Translations under genes and position numbers: made by a program
Notes under the pieces: generated by a model
Database searches by the model: none
Told to the model about the DNA's origin: nothing
The model's input: the letters and a program-made list of their open reading frames with translations, nothing else
Assembly (NCBI GenBank): GCA_016932895.1
Contig: JAFGCA010000818.1
Span: forward strand, 1 to 7,117
DNA: 7,117 bases
Direction: 5' to 3'
DNA from: Sedimentisphaerales bacterium
Lineage (GTDB): Bacteria; Planctomycetota; Phycisphaerae; Sedimentisphaerales; SG8-4
Shown: positions 6,249 through 7,117 of the stretch, in pieces
How the letters are laid out: each line of letters starts with the position of its first letter
How positions within the stretch are numbered: position 1 is the first letter of the stretch

Positions 6249-6288
6249 GTAGGATGAGCGGGGCAGCATGGGCTAAAGCCCATCCTAC
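6249..6288. repeat. GTAGGATGGGCT-type palindromic repeat, interrupted
   Basis: The right arm AGCCCATCCTAC (6277-6288) would pair perfectly with GTAGGATGGGCT. In the left arm those twelve bases are split into GTAGGATG (6249-6256) and GGCT (6271-6274) by a 14-base insertion (6257-6270). Intact GTAGGATGGGCTTTAGCCCATCC-type palindromes are familiar to me as dispersed intergenic repeats in many bacteria. It lies directly beside direct-repeat copy 2. Confidence 0.6.
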
Positions 6289-6293
6289 ACGCT

Positions 6294-6330
6294 GCTGCAA
6301 AGGCGCTTCCCGGCGGTTTGAGTTCGAAAA
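6294..6330. repeat. Direct repeat, copy 2
   Basis: This 37-base partner of 6069-6105 has six substitutions and no gap. It begins three bases after the GTGTAG-type hairpin repeat and ends in an A-run just ahead of the HNH promoter. It may mark the edge of a composite repeat unit whose other edge is copy 1. Confidence 0.6.
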
Positions 6331-6357
6331 AATGTCAAAAATCTGCGGTGTTTGTTG

Positions 6358-6386
6358 TTGACAATCGCGACTGTCTCGCCTATTAT
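6358..6386 (+). promoter_or_regulatory. Near-consensus sigma70 promoter for the HNH gene
   Basis: TTGACA (6358-6363) is a perfect -35 box and TATTAT (6381-6386) matches the -10 consensus at five of six positions, with the optimal 17-base spacer. An AT-rich stretch lies ahead of it (6325-6360). Transcription would start near 6393, about 240 bases before the HNH start codon. It is the strongest promoter-like sequence in the window. Confidence 0.7.
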
Positions 6387-6392
6387 ACACGT

Positions 6393-6430
6393 GCTTCGCA
6401 GCCGCGAAGCGGGACGCCGCCAGGTGCGGC
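6393..6430 (+). other. Two hairpins at the 5' end of the HNH leader
   Basis: GCTTCGC (6393-6399) pairs with GCGAAGC (6404-6410) around a four-base loop, and GCCGC (6416-6420) pairs with GCGGC (6426-6430). They fall right at the predicted transcript start, so the message would begin with a stable stem. There is no T-run after them, so they are unlikely to be terminators. A stability or regulatory role is inferred. Confidence 0.4.
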
Positions 6431-6634
6431 AGGTAGCATCGTGTGCGGGCACAACACCATCGCCGGCACAACACATTCACAGCCAAATAGCGTAGTCCGA
6501 GATGGATCCGGATGGCCGACATCCCACGCGCCGGCATCGCGTGCCGACGCCGTTTTCGAGCCGCCTGCGCCCACCGGCAGGCGACGCGCGCCGGGGACGG
6601 TCCGTTCGGACGCCCGACAGGGGAGGAATCCGCC

Positions 6635-7117
6635 ATGGATCGAAAGTGTTACCGCTGTGTGTACGCTGCGAGCAATCCCGCCCAGGGGATGTGGAACCTT
6701 TCGTTGGGCTGGCCCACGATGATGACCTGCGTCAATCACGCCGACGCGCCGGGCCGGCTGCGCGAGGTCATGCCCCACAGCACGTGCACCAACTTCCGCG
6801 CCCGGCGCGAGCCGCCGGAGCGCATCGAGCCCCCGGAGCCGCCCGGCGATGACATCCGCTACATCGCCCTGACGCGGGGCAAGTTCGCCATCGTCGACGC
6901 CGCCGACTACGAGCGGCTCAACCGCTATCGCTGGAACGCCTTCGACAGCGGGGGCAAGATCTACGCCCGCCGCTCCTACCCCGGCGGCACCATACTCATG
7001 CACCGCGAGATCATGCAGACGCCCGACGACATGGTGGTCGACCACATCAACGGCAACTCCTTGAACAACCGCCAGGGCAACCTGCGCAACTGCACGCCCC
7101 GCCAGAACGAGCACAAC
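6635..7117 (+). CDS. HNH endonuclease with Cys-rich N-terminus, 3' end cut off
   Basis: The open frame gives 161 residues and continues past the window end. Residues 1-59 carry CYRC (5-8), CVNH (32-35) and C51, a spacing that could bind zinc. A proline- and glutamate-rich linker follows (60-70). Residues 74-113 (IRYIALTRGKFAIVDAADYE, then LNRYRWNAF and IYARR) resemble the DNA-binding front part found in AP2/HNH homing-type nucleases. The HNH core follows: MHREIM (122-127), DHINGN (136-141), NNRQGNLR (144-151) and the Asn near QNEHN (157-161). H137 would be the catalytic histidine, with the following Asn residues in the metal and fold positions. The start is well supported by GGAGG (6622-6626), 8 bases upstream, and by the promoter at 6358-6386. 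Relatives are often free-standing mobile nucleases or phage-derived, and its target is unknown. A 243-residue frame on the opposite strand is its shadow. Confidence 0.85.
   Translation, partial: MDRKCYRCVYAASNPAQGMWNLSLGWPTMMTCVNHADAPGRLREVMPHSTCTNFRARREPPERIEPPEPPGDDIRYIALTRGKFAIVDAADYERLNRYRWNAFDSGGKIYARRSYPGGTILMHREIMQTPDDMVVDHINGNSLNNRQGNLRNCTPRQNEHN

Larger units (their letters stand above)
6001..6634. other. 634-base divergent gap rich in repeats
   Basis: The left end holds the ribosome binding site of the NAGPA-family gene (GGAG on the minus strand, 6010-6013). The middle contains two diverged direct repeats (6069-6105 and 6294-6330) that bracket a nested palindrome (6126-6237) and a GTAGGATG hairpin (6249-6288). 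The right part has a near-consensus plus-strand promoter and a leader of about 240 bases for the HNH gene. I see no convincing gene in it and no clear minus-strand promoter. A weak possibility for the latter is TTGAAC within the 6069-6105 repeat. Confidence 0.6.

Noticed and set aside
6393..6634. HNH leader as a HEARO-type guide RNA
   Set aside because: The encoded protein has an AP2-like/HNH layout with no RuvC parts visible, and I see no recognisable HEARO structure.
6383..7114. 243-residue minus-strand open frame at the right end
   Set aside because: It is the antisense of the HNH gene and crosses its promoter and leader, whereas the plus strand shows a promoter, ribosome binding site and HNH motifs.

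Overview
The window most resembles a high-GC, Gram-negative bacterium with a carbohydrate-degrading lifestyle. A planctomycete (Phycisphaerae-like) genome or metagenome bin is my best guess. The basis is a secreted GH28 enzyme, a two-SIS protein related to MurQ and the glucokinase regulator, a secreted NAGPA-family phosphodiester glycosidase, and an HNH nuclease with a DUF-like Cys-rich front end. The intergenic DNA is also full of palindromic repeats. This is inference; no rRNA or marker gene is present. I see no tRNA, rRNA or CRISPR array.

Layout, left to right. Positions 1-54 form a nested stem-loop that may be a terminator. An unrecognised 221-residue protein is encoded on the minus strand (110-775), with a related short motif placed in inverted orientation on each side. 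A 483-base gap (776-1258) carries two dispersed-repeat types and a candidate promoter. It leads into a GH28 polygalacturonase-like gene with a signal peptide (1259-2869, plus). The GH28 gene converges, with 21 bases between, on a two-SIS gene (2891-4654, minus). Upstream of that gene on the same strand, and beyond a striking 167-base inverted-repeat element (4679-4845), lies the NAGPA-family gene (4852-6000, minus). A 634-base divergent gap (6001-6634) is packed with direct repeats, nested palindromes and a near-consensus sigma70 promoter. That promoter points at an HNH endonuclease gene (6635 onward, plus) that runs off the window.

How the genes may work together. The NAGPA-like and two-SIS genes are co-directional and may share a transcript, with a secreted enzyme acting on a sugar phosphodiester and a cytoplasmic sugar-phosphate-binding protein. 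The GH28 enzyme would act outside the cytoplasm on a galacturonan-type or related polysaccharide. A common pathway is only suggested by proximity. The HNH gene and the repeats look like mobile or selfish DNA rather than part of the sugar genes.

The most unusual structure is the 4679-4845 element. It has perfect 25-bp inverted arms enclosing further hairpins, is AT-rich in a GC-rich setting, and lies exactly between two genes. It could be a MITE-like insertion or a structured intergenic RNA. I found no convincing new multi-gene system.
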